The position numbers and the translations under genes were made by a program. A stretch of DNA of 64,000 nt from Symbiodinium kawagutii. Its lineage: Eukaryota > Sar > Dinophyceae > Suessiales > Symbiodiniaceae. Positions 9,901 through 20,343 of this stretch are shown here, one piece after another (position 1 is the stretch's first letter; each line of letters opens with the position of its first letter). The stretch lies in contig VSDK01013709.1 in NCBI GenBank assembly GCA_009767595.1, forward strand, positions 57,904-121,903, in the 5' to 3' direction. The notes below the pieces were generated by a model. The model was not told the DNA's origin. It saw nothing but the letters and a program-made list of their open reading frames with translations, and ran no database searches.

Positions 9901-12838
9901 CACCAGCAATTGTAGGGAACGGAACGGTCAATGACCAGCAGTTTTAGGGGATAATAACCATTAATAACCAACAGTAATGATGACTAATATGAGAGTATGT
10001 TCGGAATATCATGGTGAATGATGGTAATGTCTTTATGTGTTTTAGTTACCAAGCGCAAAACGGATGAACTTATGATGGTGAATGATGTGAACTGTAGATC
10101 CAGAAAGCCATAAACCGAGTTTAACCAGATGAAGGGGTGGTGATTTACCGTGAAGAGCTGGGGGTCAAGAGCTGGATTTCCCTGTCTGAAAAGGATGGTT
10201 AGTGATGGCTTAAGCGTGGGTAATAGTGGTTAGTAGTTGACGGAGGTTCAAGGGGAGCCAATCATAAGCTACTAAGGCTTAACAACACGGGGAGACCGCA
10301 GAACAATCAGCAACATTGCAAGGGATTGTCCATGATGGGCCTGTCCAAAGCCATGATCGAGTGCAAATATGCGATCCATTAACTTCGGGGAAGAAATCAT
10401 CAACTTGGACAAAGCCAGAAAGGTTTCATGAGGTCTGTCATCGCTGTACGTCCCCTCCTGCCAAATGACACTTCACCACTTGGATGAGCTCTATTGATGG
10501 TTGGTGACAGTAGCCAGAGCTACATTACGGGCAAAGCCTAAAAAATTGATGGTTTGTGATGGTAAGTAGTGACTGGATGTCATTGATAAAACCACCACCA
10601 TCCATGTCCGTTGGTAGGTCTACCTCTTGAGTGTTTGCATACGAGCCAAATCTTCAGCGATGCATACCGTGAATTCCTCAGGTAGCTTGGCATCCAAAAG
10701 GGACAAGTCTGGGTTCAACTACTCCCTATCACAGTAAGACCCACAACACCGCTCCCATTGCCATGGCCTGCTTCTGCTGAGAGCTGGTACCATCATCCCA
10801 ATATGGTGATTGCATGTGATTGCTAGCTCTTGCTCTTGCCAAGGCACTGATTGGTAAGATGAATCACGTACTTGGACACGTTCGCGTTCCGCACATTTCT
10901 CAGACACTCCCGGTCCACTGTGAGGGTCTGTAAGCTCAACGTCCTGGGGAAGCGACATCACAGGTCCCCGGGGGTGAGTTGACATCACGACTTCTAGAAA
11001 TCCCTGGGTGGAAAGCATCACGACTTGCGTAAATCCCTTGGTGCATAGCCAACAGACCTCACCATCTGGTCATTGACCATCTGGAGACTTGCTGCGACTG
11101 CTCAAATCCCAAGGTGCACCGCTACAGCACAGGAACTTGGGAACTGCTGACTAGGATTTCCATGATGAAAATACAACATCTGAGAAACCATGAGGCTGTA
11201 GACCCGATGATGGCCAAACAACGGTGGATTCTGATAGATTGCCTCCTGTGCCCCTGGTGAACCATGATTAAAAATCATATTCCCTATTGCTGTTGGTTAT
11301 TCCCTATTGTTGTTGGTTGTTATTCCCCCATCAGTTGGTTGGTTAATGTTGACCCATAGCCATATTGCCATTGCTAGATAAAAGATAATGAGTACAATCC
11401 TGTCATATGTGAGCTTCTTGTTAGCTGGTGACCGTCTCCAGCAACACCGCGCTAATATGTACGTGCACCTATTCATGTGTAGATATTTATGTATCTATCT
11501 ATTTATCTATGTATCAATTTATTTATCTATCTATTCATTTATTTGTTTATAGATGCAGAACGTGTTTCAAACATCACTCCACGTTTTATACAGCCAGATT
11601 ACTTTAGATATGAATTGTGTCCCCCGGGATCATTATCAAACAGCAACCGTTTCACCTGGTACCACCAAAAAATGGGCATGTCTAAGAAACCACATGTCTA
11701 AGAAACCAATCATGCATGCAGACAAGTTGTTGGTCTAACCCACGCAACATGTCTGATTCTTGCGTTTGGTATCTGAGTCCAATCCGTATCAAAATCCTGC
11801 TCAAAACTCCGCTTGCATCGGTGGTTTGTAGTGGTAAATGGGATTTGCCATTAATGACGAGAGAATCCAACATGCGTTTACATATATATATATTATATAT
11901 ATTATGACATATATGCATGTACTGCATATATATATATATATATATATGCATATATACATATGCAATGTACATAATAAATACATATATACTGTATATACTC
12001 GTTGGTGGGTTTATGTGGGTATAATCCCCTCCAAAAAATAATCAGATAAAAATCCCCAGGTATGGCTGAAAATAAAAATCCTGAAAACACCGGGCAGTTC
12101 TTGACCATTGGTAACCTGCTAACCCTTCCAAACCCTTGGCCTTGGGAACCCGGTCATCACTAGCAAAGAACAACCATGACCTCCAGCGCCATTTTCACTG
12201 GCTGCGACTGAGCATCGTGAGCTCTTGGTCAACCTCGTTGGTCTCTGCCGAGCCCACTTTCATGGTCCAAGTGCCTCGAAGGCCGCGCGAGGGGGAGGCT
12301 CTCTGGTTAAATTTGATTAATCGGGGTAGCATATGGTCATGTTAACCCCGGATTAGCATTAATTTCATTGGTTTATTCATTAGGTGGGTACTATCTCAAT
12401 GGGAAACCGAGGCTCTTTTTGGTACCCGGACCAGTCAACCAAGAGTTTATTGATCCAGTGGTAGCTGAACTCACCTTTATGCCGATAACCATATGGTTAG
12501 TTTCCGATTACCATCACGATATAACCATGATCATAAACCTTGCAAGGTAGCTGAACTAACCCATGGTCACTTGCCAGGTGGGGCTTTTTGGCCAAGCGTT
12601 GGTTCATAAGCCATCAAAAATTGCTTCTACCACAACCACCCCAGTCATGAACCAACAAATCGCCAAACGCTTGGGCACCCCTTGACGTCCCTTGAGCCGA
12701 AGCCAGGGCCCTGGTGGAACCGATCCGCTGGGATGCACCGCCCAGGTGCCATTGCACACGTTGCTCTGCGAGGAGATGCCGCTGCACATGGGCAGCTCCT
12801 CACAGGCGAACTTGGCCTCTGCCACGGAGGAGAAGCAC
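880..12838 (-). CDS. C-type-lectin-like mosaic protein gene (partial, multi-exon)
   Basis: Ten exons (listed separately) join in phase. Order in the protein: a Cys-rich segment reminiscent of PAN or apple-like modules (CEELPMCSGISSQSNVC); a C-type-lectin-like domain running from TWREAEKICVDEG through KVHIGLRRD and FYWVTGEKLSSDWPGW to CDYFRIPFACEP; then a Cys-rich module GGTCPNSMGVSPVPLEQCQE ... APPGCSVNSGGDW ... GVNNGLYTPLC. The number and spacing of cysteines and the W-rich core fit a lectin fold; no classical EPN or QPD calcium-binding triplet is visible, so sugar binding is unproven. Such domains are usually extracellular or lumenal, but no signal peptide was found because the true 5' end is not settled. 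The chain may begin far upstream (candidate exons up to 41.4 kb) and may run past the left edge. Confidence 0.75.
1096..1195. mobile_element. MITE family A, copy 1
   Basis: About 100 bp ending in GTTTCTCAAAATAGGGG and its near complement CCCCTATTTTAAGAAAC. The interior AAATCATCC ... AATAAACCAAC is shared by the family. Confidence 0.8.
1554..1624 (-). CDS. Lectin-like gene exon I: GCSVNSGGDW motif
   Basis: Codes for LGAPPGCSVNSGGDWAPIFN then LGQ. I recall closely similar PPGCS..SGGDW..HFN modules in predicted proteins of symbiotic dinoflagellates, but cannot search here. Acceptor TCCAG|GCTGG, donor GT (CAAG|GTGCCC). Confidence 0.72.
1688..1775. mobile_element. MITE family B, partial copy
   Basis: Begins TGGCTATGGGTCAATATTAA and continues AATGGTTAATGATAGGGG; the closing inverted repeat is missing. 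Confidence 0.65.
2868..4070. repeat. CCATCA/AACCAT-rich degenerate tract (5' half of an intron)
   Basis: About 1.2 kb of degenerate AACCATTATCAACC words. It lies in the 2.5-kb intron between lectin exons H and I, near the donor end. No gene seen. Confidence 0.8.
4114..4159 (-). CDS. Lectin-like gene exon H
   Basis: A 46-bp exon joining as PKG-AKRWRTALQAGYDV-G. Acceptor GGTAG|GTGCC, donor GT (GTGGG|GTCCAAG). Reading on past the donor keeps an open frame (SKDPLHPW...), but only the short form joins exon I in phase. Confidence 0.68.
4160..5512. other. Intron between lectin exons G and H
   Basis: The part next to exon H is GGTTAATGATGG-rich; the part next to exon G (5,400 to 5,500) is CCAACC-rich. 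Contains repeated blocks ACTAGCTGGTTAATGAT and one MITE B. No coding signal. Confidence 0.7.
4676..4800. mobile_element. MITE family B, copy
   Basis: Left end TATGGCGAGCTGGGTCAAGC, interior GATGGGGGAACCAGGGGTAC, right end TGACCCACAGCTATATGG. Confidence 0.7.
5513..5600 (-). CDS. Lectin-like gene exon G: Cys-rich module, first part
   Basis: Codes for GGTCPNSMGVSPVPLEQCQE and AALKAVLPK. A GC-rich island between C-rich DNA on the left and G-rich DNA on the right. Acceptor TGCAG|GGTGG, donor GT (AAAG|GTCCGG). Confidence 0.78.
5601..7253. other. Intron between lectin exons F and G
   Basis: GGGATGGTT repeats at 5,690 to 5,830 beside exon G; the rest (5,850 to 7,250) is mixed sequence without a recognisable repeat or gene. 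Confidence 0.65.
7254..7363 (-). CDS. Lectin-like gene exon F: end of lectin-like domain
   Basis: Codes for CCYLGYFQTLEEDGTRGAGD and TTCDYFRIPFACEPVE. C..F.IPFACE is the usual closing strand with its last two cysteines. Acceptor CCGAG|GATG, donor GA (GTTGAG|GACGG). Confidence 0.75.
7799..7913 (-). CDS. Lectin-like gene exon E: lectin core
   Basis: Codes for GPWTDPTAFYWVTGEKLSSD followed by WPGWGGYGLAAFGENLLE. F.W..GE.L....W is the expected core of the fold. The donor GT (GAAG|GTCTGC) was chosen by phase; the reading frame stays open for about 20 more codons, so the end could lie a little further left. Confidence 0.78.
7914..9339. other. Intron between lectin exons D and E
   Basis: Contains CATCAACC-rich sequence near 8,930 to 9,310. 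A short direct repeat (TTGGGATGGTTTTCAAAA and TTGGGGTGGTTTTCAAAA) lies near 8,280 and 8,355. No gene. Confidence 0.65.
9340..9417 (-). CDS. Lectin-like gene exon D
   Basis: Twenty-six codons: ALTAAMQLQGAVKVHIGLRR then DVQFGK. VHIGLRRD corresponds to the W/H-IGL strand of lectin-like domains. Acceptor GGCAG|GCG, donor GC (GGCAAG|GCGGGG). AGGCGC is shared by the exon C donor and the exon D acceptor. Confidence 0.82.
9528..9595. repeat. GTC/CAT/CAG microsatellite
   Basis: TCGTCG, then CATCATCAT, then CAGCAGCAC, directly left of lectin exon C. Confidence 0.93.
9613..9691 (-). CDS. Lectin-like gene exon C: start of C-type-lectin-like domain
   Basis: Codes for TWREAEKICVDEGLQLATPY and TREDVK. The pattern TW..AE..C...G..LATP is the classic first strand and helix of a C-type-lectin fold. 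Donor GC (GTGAAG|GCGCCG). Confidence 0.82.
11281..11367. mobile_element. MITE family B, partial copy, reverse
   Basis: TTGTTGGTTGTTATTCCCCC ... GTTGACCCATAGCCATAT; the other end is lost. Confidence 0.6.
11870..11995. repeat. TA-rich microsatellite
   Basis: Alternating TA and TATATGCATATA words. Similar tracts lie near 35,015-35,060, 49,350-49,430 and 52,480-52,510. Confidence 0.9.
12223..12274 (-). CDS. Lectin-like gene exon B
   Basis: Joins exon A as CNG-TWTMKVGSAETNEVDQE. The acceptor is CGAG|GCACTTGG; GGCAC.TGG is shared with the donor of exon A. The 3' end was chosen to fit the phase of exon C (GA|GCTCAC) and is the weakest junction of the chain. Confidence 0.6.
12750..12838 (-). CDS. 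Lectin-like gene exon A: Cys-rich segment
   Basis: Codes for CFSSVAEAKFACEELPMCSG and ISSQSNVCN. Acceptor GGCCAG|GTGC, donor GC (AATG|GCACCTGG). The four cysteines and the AEA..AC.....C.GIS pattern recall PAN/apple-like modules; this assignment is from memory of the pattern. Confidence 0.72.
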
Positions 12839-14680
12839 CTGGCCACACCACGGACGGGCAGCCATGGGGCCCCACACCTCTGTGGCATGGGCCCAGTTTC
12901 AGGTGGAAAAAAGCTGATTTCCAGCTGATGTTGGGAGATTTTTAGGGGATTTCGGTGGATTTCCAGATGAAAATTTGTTCAACACGGCGCAAACATGCGC
13001 AAACTGGGTCCAAAATGTTGACAAAAATGATGGCCCCGGTGGCCCCGGTGGAGGTCAACTTGCATTGTGCCGTTTGCATCGCATTGATATCTGATACAAG
13101 TGCATCTACTGCATGAAGGGCAACACGGAACCAAGATGGAGAAGTATGGCAACAATTAGGTCTTCATGTCATGGTTGCTGCTACGCCGCGGGTTTCGTCA
13201 TTGGATTTATAATACCTGTTACTTTTAAGGCAAGTCCATCCTACCCAACAATTCTGATTGTTGATCGAAAGTAATCATTGCTCACAGCTCCACTCACTAC
13301 GCTGTTTGCCTCATGAAGACTGAAGAGCCATCTCCGGTCAAAACCATGGTAAAACTGAAGTCTGATATCTTCCCACAAAAGAAACGCAGTATCATGCGTT
13401 GCATCCTGTTACTATTGTTGGTATCTTTGATTGTTAATGAACCAACCAAGCAACCAAGCAACCAACCCACCAACCCACCAACCAAGCAACAAATCCACCA
13501 ACCCAGCAACCAACGGTCGCTGGTTTTGAATCTGCGCTGCCCCTTCTCAGTCAAGCGTCTTTTCCACCGGCTGCGCTTCTTTGAAGTGACATGCCTCACA
13601 TGCCAAGCACAGGGGTGGGTCGGATGGTGGTTCATGGCACAAGTTGATTCGTGCTGGTCACTACCGAAGAATGCTGGGGGCAGTGGTGGTTGATGACAAT
13701 ACATGATGGTAGATGGTGACGAAGGGTGGTTCATGGCATGGAGGTCTAGAGTCTATATCCAACCGGAACAGGGGATATACCGGCAAAAACCAGTAACTTT
13801 CCTGAAAATTGTTTGAGTCCCCAGCCACATCCGTTAGGCATCAGAGTTGGGCGAGGGCATCTCTCAGAGGTTTGGGTATCAGACAACTTTGGTGATTAAA
13901 CATGTCGGCAGTTTCTGAAAGAATTGGTCCCACATCAGGGTCTCAGGAAACCCAAGCCGATTGAGGTGGATTCTGGTTCTCGCAAGATCATGTGGAAACG
14001 GCTCTGATGTTCGGGGCAAGGTGGCCCAATTTCACGCCTAAACTTCTGGGAGAAGTAGGTCTGCACAATCAACCCCACCATGTGTGGCAGGAGTGGGAAG
14101 CATCTCCAATCGTTGGCGAATTGTTGGTTGCAAAAAAAGGCGGAAATGGGTCGATCTTTCAATTCCAACATTTGGTTACAGCACTCCTGGTAGTGAAAAG
14201 AGATATGAATACCCCTAGCTCTGAATCTATACTAATTTTTGTGCTTCCCAGGGTTTCTTGTGAAAAATGGTGATTTTCCATTGCCATGTTCGATCACAGG
14301 AGGGTAACCAGGCTATTCTTTACCCCACTTCCGATCGGCATCAAACCCCAGGATCAGCAAGGCTTCCCAAACCGTCCATGGTTCCCCGGCCATGAAACCC
14401 ACTAGATCCAATGTAATACCCAAGTAAGGCGTATAGAACTTGTAATCCGATCAACTACGACATAGTGATTTATGAATCGGCTGGGCAACCCATCAGCAAC
14501 AATATCAACCACTAGACCAGGCAGTCTATCCCAATCAACTCCAAAGTGCCTTTGCTGCTCAACAGCTTTGCAGTGACCCCAGTTTCATCCTTGGACGTTG
14601 CTGGTTGAGATGTCCCAACCGCCATGACCGCTTGAACCGCCACGAAACGGGCCCGCGCCTGGCAGTGCTTCCAGCAATGC
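12839..14680. other. Intron upstream of lectin exon A
   Basis: Contains CCAACCAAG-rich low complexity at 13,440 to 13,505. No reliable exon; the 126- and 145-codon frames here are overlapping mirror frames. Confidence 0.55.
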
Positions 14681-14724
14681 CCTTCTTTCTCCAGCTGCTC
14701 CTGCTGCTTCTTCGCTTCCTCCTC
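14681..14724 (-). CDS. Candidate exon: charged coiled-coil segment
   Basis: Codes for EEEAKKQQEQLEKE and joins exon A in phase as KEG-CFSSV. Acceptor CCCCAG|GAGG, donor GC (GAAGG|GCATTG). The frame is open further upstream (SGPQGDAPQ), so the start may be about 15 to 30 bases earlier. Confidence 0.55.
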
Positions 14725-14885
14725 CTGGGGGGCGTCGCCCTGAGGCCCTGACGTGGTCAACAGCCTCAAGCTTATCACCAGAAGTGATCTCTGGAAGCTA
14801 TCCATAAGTGTTCTACATGGAGGCTATCTCTTGCGGATATAGTTTGATGCAGATGCAACTTTGGATCACAACTTGGATCAATGTT

Positions 14886-14967
14886 ATCATAGACCATTGC
14901 TTTCCCCATGATTGGTGGTGACTATCCCCCATGAGTTGGTTGATTAAAGCCTTGACCCATAGCCACC
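14886..14967. mobile_element. MITE family B, partial copy, reverse
   Basis: CCATTGCTTTCCCCATGATT ... GATTAAAGCCTTGACCCATAGCCAC. Confidence 0.55.
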
Positions 14968-15598
14968 TCGTTTGGTTTCTACTGCCTTTGGTCATGCGTT
15001 GAGACACCTGCGTGGGTATCTGTGAGTTCATAGAGCCGCCGCAGTGCTCAGCTGTGTCCAGCCACAATTTGCAAACATAAATGGAACAAATTGCTGCCAT
15101 TAACCATAAACAGCGCTATAATGGTCCATAGTGACAGTAATAGTTAACCACAATAGTTGATGACACTGATGATGAACAATAGTTCACAGCCACAATGGTT
15201 AATGTAAAGCCCGGAATAACTCCGAGAAGTTCTGGTGGCTCAGCGAACCCTTTAACCAACTCTGTGAGCCAGCCACTGGTGATGTGTCTCCATACAAGTT
15301 CTAACCTCCCAGTGTTACCCCAAGTCAACGAGATCCCCAACAGATATACACCACGGGTATCCTCGGCAAAAATAGACAACATTGATGTTTCTGCTGGGTG
15401 AATCATGATTTTGGAATGTTTGGAAAATACGAATCAACGAGGTCTTACAGTAAGTTGACCTGGCGTCTGCCTATTTTTCCTGCTTGTCGTCCCAAACTAC
15501 TTGCTGGCGTCCAATCCTTTGAAGAGGGTACCAAAATAAACTACCATTCTTATCCACTATGAACCTCTATGAACCAGAATCAGTTTTTACCCTTTGGA

Positions 15599-15713
15599 TA
15601 TGGGTCAGTTCACCCTGTAAGCCTGGTGTGCCATCAGTAACCCTTGTTTTGCAACTATGATTGTTTGTTATCATCCCTCATAAACTTGATGGTTGATATT
15701 GACCCATGGCCCT
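15599..15713. mobile_element. MITE family B, diverged copy
   Basis: Starts TATGGGTCAGTTCACCCTG and ends TTGATATTGACCCATGGCCC. Confidence 0.6.
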
Positions 15714-15866
15714 TTCTGACTCTTATGAAACCACTAATTGCTATAGTGAACCCTAGAAAGTCCTATGGTTTTTCCTATTCATCACCTGGTTAGCAACCAA
15801 TGAACGGATCATTACTTGGTTGGTTAACATTGACTCCTAGCCATTCTTGGCCACTGCTGGTCGGTC

Positions 15867-15914
15867 CTTCTTCTTCTCCGCCGCGGACTGCGTTGAAACG
15901 TTCAGCTTTTCGAG
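15867..15914 (-). CDS. Candidate exon: Lys-rich helix
   Basis: Sixteen codons, LEKLNVSTQSAAEKKK, continuing in phase and in character into EEEAKKQQ. Donor GA (AAGAAG|GACCG). The acceptor CACAG|CTC breaks the AG|G rule, which lowers confidence in the exact start. Confidence 0.48.
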
Positions 15915-16717
15915 CTGTGCAGGCTCGAAAAGCGGAGATTGAAATGAATGGAAAGAAGCAGCTGGAAACCAGCATTTATTGATCATTAATCATGGATGCA
16001 TATGAATACAGCATGTGTACAATCGTAATATACATAGTCATGAAATCATAAAGATATGTGTATACATGCGTACACATGCGTCTACGTGTGTGTACATGGG
16101 TGTCCAGCTTACCACTGGGCCGAGCAGAGTGCACATCCAGCAAAGTCATCTGACGATGTGAAGTGACTTGATCAACAGCAATGGCACTGATTCGATATAT
16201 ATACCCCATATTTGATGGTGAATCAAGAGCTATTTGCGGGCAAACTAGTGATTCGCACCATCAGTTTATCTTTACATAGCTTGTGATTTACGATCAAAAA
16301 CATGAGGCGAACAATGACATCTGGGAATTTCCAGCTGAAAATGGTGATGGGCCTGGGAGCCAAGGTCGTGATGAGGATCACCAGCTACGGCGCAAGCCTA
16401 TGGTTGGTTCACCCGTCTTTTTTCCTACAGTCTGAAGGACCTTGAACAAAACTTGAGCAGCCACCGCTCCAAGCCACCACAACAACGTGGTGTGACTGTG
16501 ATCATATAAAAATTTATCAAGCTATGGGTCACCCCCAAAAAATGGCTGGTTTTATTACAATAAACAATTAGTATTGGATGAATTAGGGGGTAATTCTATG
16601 ACTTGAGAAACGACAATATGCAACTTAACAAGCCACACCTACTTCGTCGTAAAGGCTTATGTGACGTACAAGAGGCCACTGTCCTAAAGTCTTGACCGTG
16701 GTTGACCGCAGCGGCGC

Positions 16718-16764
16718 CTCCTCCTTGTAGGGCATCAGGTCGCTCATGATATCGCTGATGGCAT
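16718..16764 (-). CDS. Candidate exon: ISDIMSDLMPYKEE
   Basis: Codes for AISDIMSDLMPYKEE in a GC-rich island. Donor GC (GAGGAG|GCGCC), acceptor GGCCAG|AT, not followed by G. No family recognised. Confidence 0.45.
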
Positions 16765-16953
16765 CTGGCCGTGAACTGACCAACGAAAAGGGGTTGGTTG
16801 ACCAACAACAGCAGCGACATTGGTTGGTTGGTTGGATCAGCGAACAAAAATCGTGTGATATATCGGTGCCTGCATAGCCATGGTGGTACCTACTAATCAT
16901 CCAAGCTCATAGCCGGCAGTATTAATATGGAAACCATCAGTTTCTTTAGGGTA

Positions 16954-17497
16954 CAGTGAAACCACTGTTTAAGAACCCACTGCATTAAGAATTTGAGGGG
17001 CTGGAACCTTGGGACCACGCCTGAAACCTGGACAGTTGAGAATAAGAACTCCAGGGTACCCTCGAAATCTCTTTCAAGTTCTTATTTAAAATCGCCTGAC
17101 ATCTCCTATTAAGAATAAGAACTCCAGGGTTGGGAGGCTGTTCTATGAGGACGGTGTCCTGGGAAGCGCCGGTGCCAATTATGCAGCCGGCGCCGTTTGA
17201 CACGTTTGTTTTTCACTCGATCCCATTGACATGATTTTGACATGTTTCAATTGACTTCTGGGGCCCTTTTCTCTCAAATCCATTATCGTCTAGGGAATCT
17301 GCTTTCGGCCTTCAGGATCGATACCTCCCAAGTCCTTCCCTACATCGCCCCCTTGGTATAGATAAGAACCGGTTAAGAACCCCAGGCTACCCTGAATAAC
17401 GTGATCCAAAATGCACGTGAAATTTTTGCAATGCTTGTTAAGAACACCAGGGTACCCTGAAAAAATCTTAAGCGCTTCTTATTCAGCGGTTCCACTG
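16954..17497. mobile_element. 544-bp TA-flanked non-autonomous element
   Basis: Imperfect terminal inverted repeats: CAGTGAAACCACTGTTTAAG on the left and the complement of CAGTGGAACCGCTGAATAAG on the right. TA dinucleotides flank both ends (16952-16953 and 17498-17499), as expected for Tc1/mariner or pogo-type insertion. The interior contains several copies of TTAAGAAC..CAGGGTACCCTGAA and no transposase frame. Confidence 0.65.
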
Positions 17498-17499
17498 TA

Positions 17500-19557
17500 C
17501 ACCTTTTCTGGACAGAGCCATATGTAAGAAAACAACCACGACAACGTTGGACCAGCTCATTGAATAATTCTTGGGGCGCCACCAACTATCCTTGGATATA
17601 TCAAGTCTACGAAAATGGCTTTAGGCCCAAAAAGTTGGGTGGGACTTTTCGTGTCGTCGCTTCACTGCAAAAGAACCGCCACGATCCTGCATTTGCAACT
17701 AGTAATTTAAAATGCAGTAGAATGTTCGGGTATCGCATCTTCCGCGATCAAAAATGAAAATTGTGTTATTCATCTTTCACTGGTTCCGAATAGACCATCT
17801 TATCTGGCTGAACGTCATTCGCCTAGTGGATCGACTGAACATATCAAAAAACTGTTCAAATAGATAGTCCAAAGATATGAACCATAGATTAGTTGCATAA
17901 TGGATTCAAACAGTTATAATCATAATCCATAGATAGTTTAGTATACGGGATCGTCCATAGTCAATCTGCCCCCATATGTGTGCGCTTCCCTATAAGGATC
18001 ATAGCTACGGATTGTTGGAGGTACGACCATTTCTGAACCCATCTGACTATGATATCGGTCAGGCGATTGCAATGACAATCCGAGTTGCTTACATAACATC
18101 ACTACAGTACGTTGCTGATTCCAATGGCCCAGCCCGCTGACTACCAAGCTGATCTCGATTGCACTTCAGCACTAAACTGAGACTTAAACGTGCTATCACC
18201 ACAAATATCACTGTCCAGTACCTAGCAGCTTTGGAGAACTATCAGCCGTGTGAAATGACTCGGGGGGTACATCAGTTATTGACAAACCGAAACAACCCGA
18301 ACTGGTTTTTGTTCAACAAACCCCAGGGCAAACAAAGGCCCCTGCCACAGCATTGTAGCGGTTCAAAGTGAGAATCGCTTTTTGGACAAGTGAAATACCT
18401 AGGATTCCAATGAATTCCACACATGGCTTTGTCCAGTTCAATGACGTACCCAATAAACCCACATGATTGATGGCTTCCCCATCAGCACCTGAAGAAATGA
18501 AGGAAGAGACTTCTATGTGCACTGCAAAAGCGATCCAGAAAAACCAAATAAAAACGCTAAAATCAACGGGTAAAACCGTCTCAAAAACCAACACCGTGTC
18601 AATAGATGAAGCAACGAGTAACAAGCGCAGAGAAAGGGAAACATCCTTGTATGAATGATTGCCTGTATAAATGTTTGTGCATGCACAAATGTTCTTCTTG
18701 TCCATATTGGAATAGAAATATACTGCAAATATATAATGATATGATATGATTTTACATAGTATATCATGGCTATCATAATGGAACATATACATACTACGAG
18801 AATTTGATCATTCAAACATATCACAATCATGTTCCTATCTAGTATATTCAAGATGTTCAAGTTCATTCCCTTCTGCTGATCCACTTTGGTGCTGGCCTTC
18901 CATCGGATTCACACCCGGCGTCGCCAACACCTCACAGGCCCATTGAGGGAAGGCATGTGGGCTGGTCAACCCACGGAGATTGAAGGCACTGAGAGTTTTG
19001 CCATTATCAAGCAGTGACATCATTGATCAAACATTAATCATGTGTTATGAATCATTCTTAAGCACCATGACCATTATTAACCGTTATGATAATCTCTGCC
19101 GGTTATGTAAGCAGTAATTAACCATTATCAAACCATTAGATATCAACCAGTTGCTAGCCACTATGAACCAGTACAACTTCTGGTTTCAAAACCATTTTCG
19201 CAGGGAAACGCAGCCTGGTTTATGACGAGCCATGATTGCACCTCCAAAGAACCAACGGAACGGGTCAACATCTCTGCACTGCAGGTTCACCCGTCAACTT
19301 CGGCCGGTTGCTACCGAGTTGATTACGGCGCCGGTGCCCCTGTTGCACAATGTCAAACATGCATGTTCTATCTACTTGGAGAAACATGCACACCTCAACA
19401 TTTACGTCAGACATCTACATGTGCAATGTACATAATCTTACATCTAACTATGCAGTATATACTCTACGAACATATAAATAAACTCATGCGTAGGTAGATG
19501 CGCAGGTGGGCATCGGCGTATAATTAGATGCCCAGGTGGGACGGCCCTCAGCCCTGC
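17500..19557. other. Non-coding stretch with one weak micro-exon
   Basis: Apart from the weak VLATP candidate, I see no supported feature. A 159-codon minus frame at 18.3 to 18.8 kb is rich in Tyr, Ile and Cys and looks accidental. Confidence 0.5.
18915..18930 (-). CDS. Candidate micro-exon: VLATP
   Basis: Sixteen bases between GTGAG|GTG and G|GTGTGAA that would supply the right phase for the next exon. The open frame extends upstream (SPHAFPQWACE), so the true exon may be longer, up to about 18,985. Weak. Confidence 0.22.
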
Positions 19558-19593
19558 CTGCCCAGCGTCCATCTGCGTTGTCATCTCTGACAC
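19558..19593 (-). CDS. Candidate exon: VSEMTTQMDAGQ
   Basis: Twelve codons between AGCAAG|GTG and CAG|GCAGGG (GC donor), phase 0 on both sides. It borders a GAT microsatellite. No family recognised. Confidence 0.3.
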
Positions 19594-19647
19594 CTTGCTG
19601 GGCAGTCTCCGTGGGATGTCCCAGCGCCAAGCAGAAGAGGGGGAAAC

Positions 19648-19711
<64 letters not shown>

Positions 19712-19735
19712 GTGGTGATGATGATGATGATGAGG
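19648..19735. repeat. GAT/ATG microsatellite
   Basis: About 20 ATG triplets, then GGTGGTG and more ATG. It makes poly-Met and poly-Ile shadow frames that are not genes. Confidence 0.95.
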
Positions 19736-19976
19736 AGGAGGAGGATGGTGATGATCATGATAGTGCTCAGCATGGTTGGCTATGGATGATCCTGGCTAGC
19801 TGGAAAATTCACCGGTCTCACAGCTAGCCACGGGTGTAAACTTCCTGGGTCAGCTTTCAATTTCGCTTAGCTGATGAATCAAAGAAATTGGATGCAGCTG
19901 AACATTCTTGGGTGCCAGGCACTGTAAATCAATAAATACACATGCTATATCTATGTGTGTATATATATATATACGC

Positions 19977-20005
19977 GCAATGCCGGGGCTTTGCCCCGGC
20001 ATTGC
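19977..20005. repeat. Perfect hairpin 1 (13-bp stem)
   Basis: GCAATGCCGGGGC, loop TTT, then the exact complement GCCCCGGCATTGC. Very GC-rich in an AT-rich neighbourhood. Confidence 0.95.
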
Positions 20006-20006
20006 A

Positions 20007-20049
20007 AGTGATTGATATGATGGGCCGAAGGCCCATCATATCAATCACT
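20007..20049. repeat. Perfect hairpin 2 (20-bp stem)
   Basis: AGTGATTGATATGATGGGCC, loop GAA, then its exact complement. It starts one base after hairpin 1 ends. Function unknown; could be a foldback mobile repeat or a structured RNA segment. Confidence 0.95.
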
Positions 20050-20343
20050 GGTTGGTTCATCATGTCAACCAATGGTTGTTATGTTCAATGACACATGCGG
20101 GGCATGGATCATGAGAGAAGCAACACGGGATGAAACAGCTGAAGAGCTCACTGACTTAAACGGGCGCTTCGTGGCAGTGGTTCAACATGTCGTGGAACGA
20201 TCTCAGCCCGTCCTCAAAAGAGCTCATAAGAAGCTTTTTGGATGCGAAATCCTTTGACACGATGAACATGTGCTCATGGTGCGATGACGTTGTCTCCATG
20301 ATGGTGTTGCTCGGAGTCACCAGTAATGGTTTTAGAACAATCA

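Larger units (their letters stand above)
9692..12222. other. Intron between lectin exons B and C
   Basis: Holds a partial MITE B, a TA microsatellite and ACCAGT/ACTGGT inverted words at 9,715 to 9,900. No coding segment supported. Confidence 0.6.

Noticed and set aside
18313..18792. 159-codon minus-strand frame
   Set aside because: Odd composition (Ile, Tyr, Ser, Cys), no homology recognised, and no splice or composition signal.
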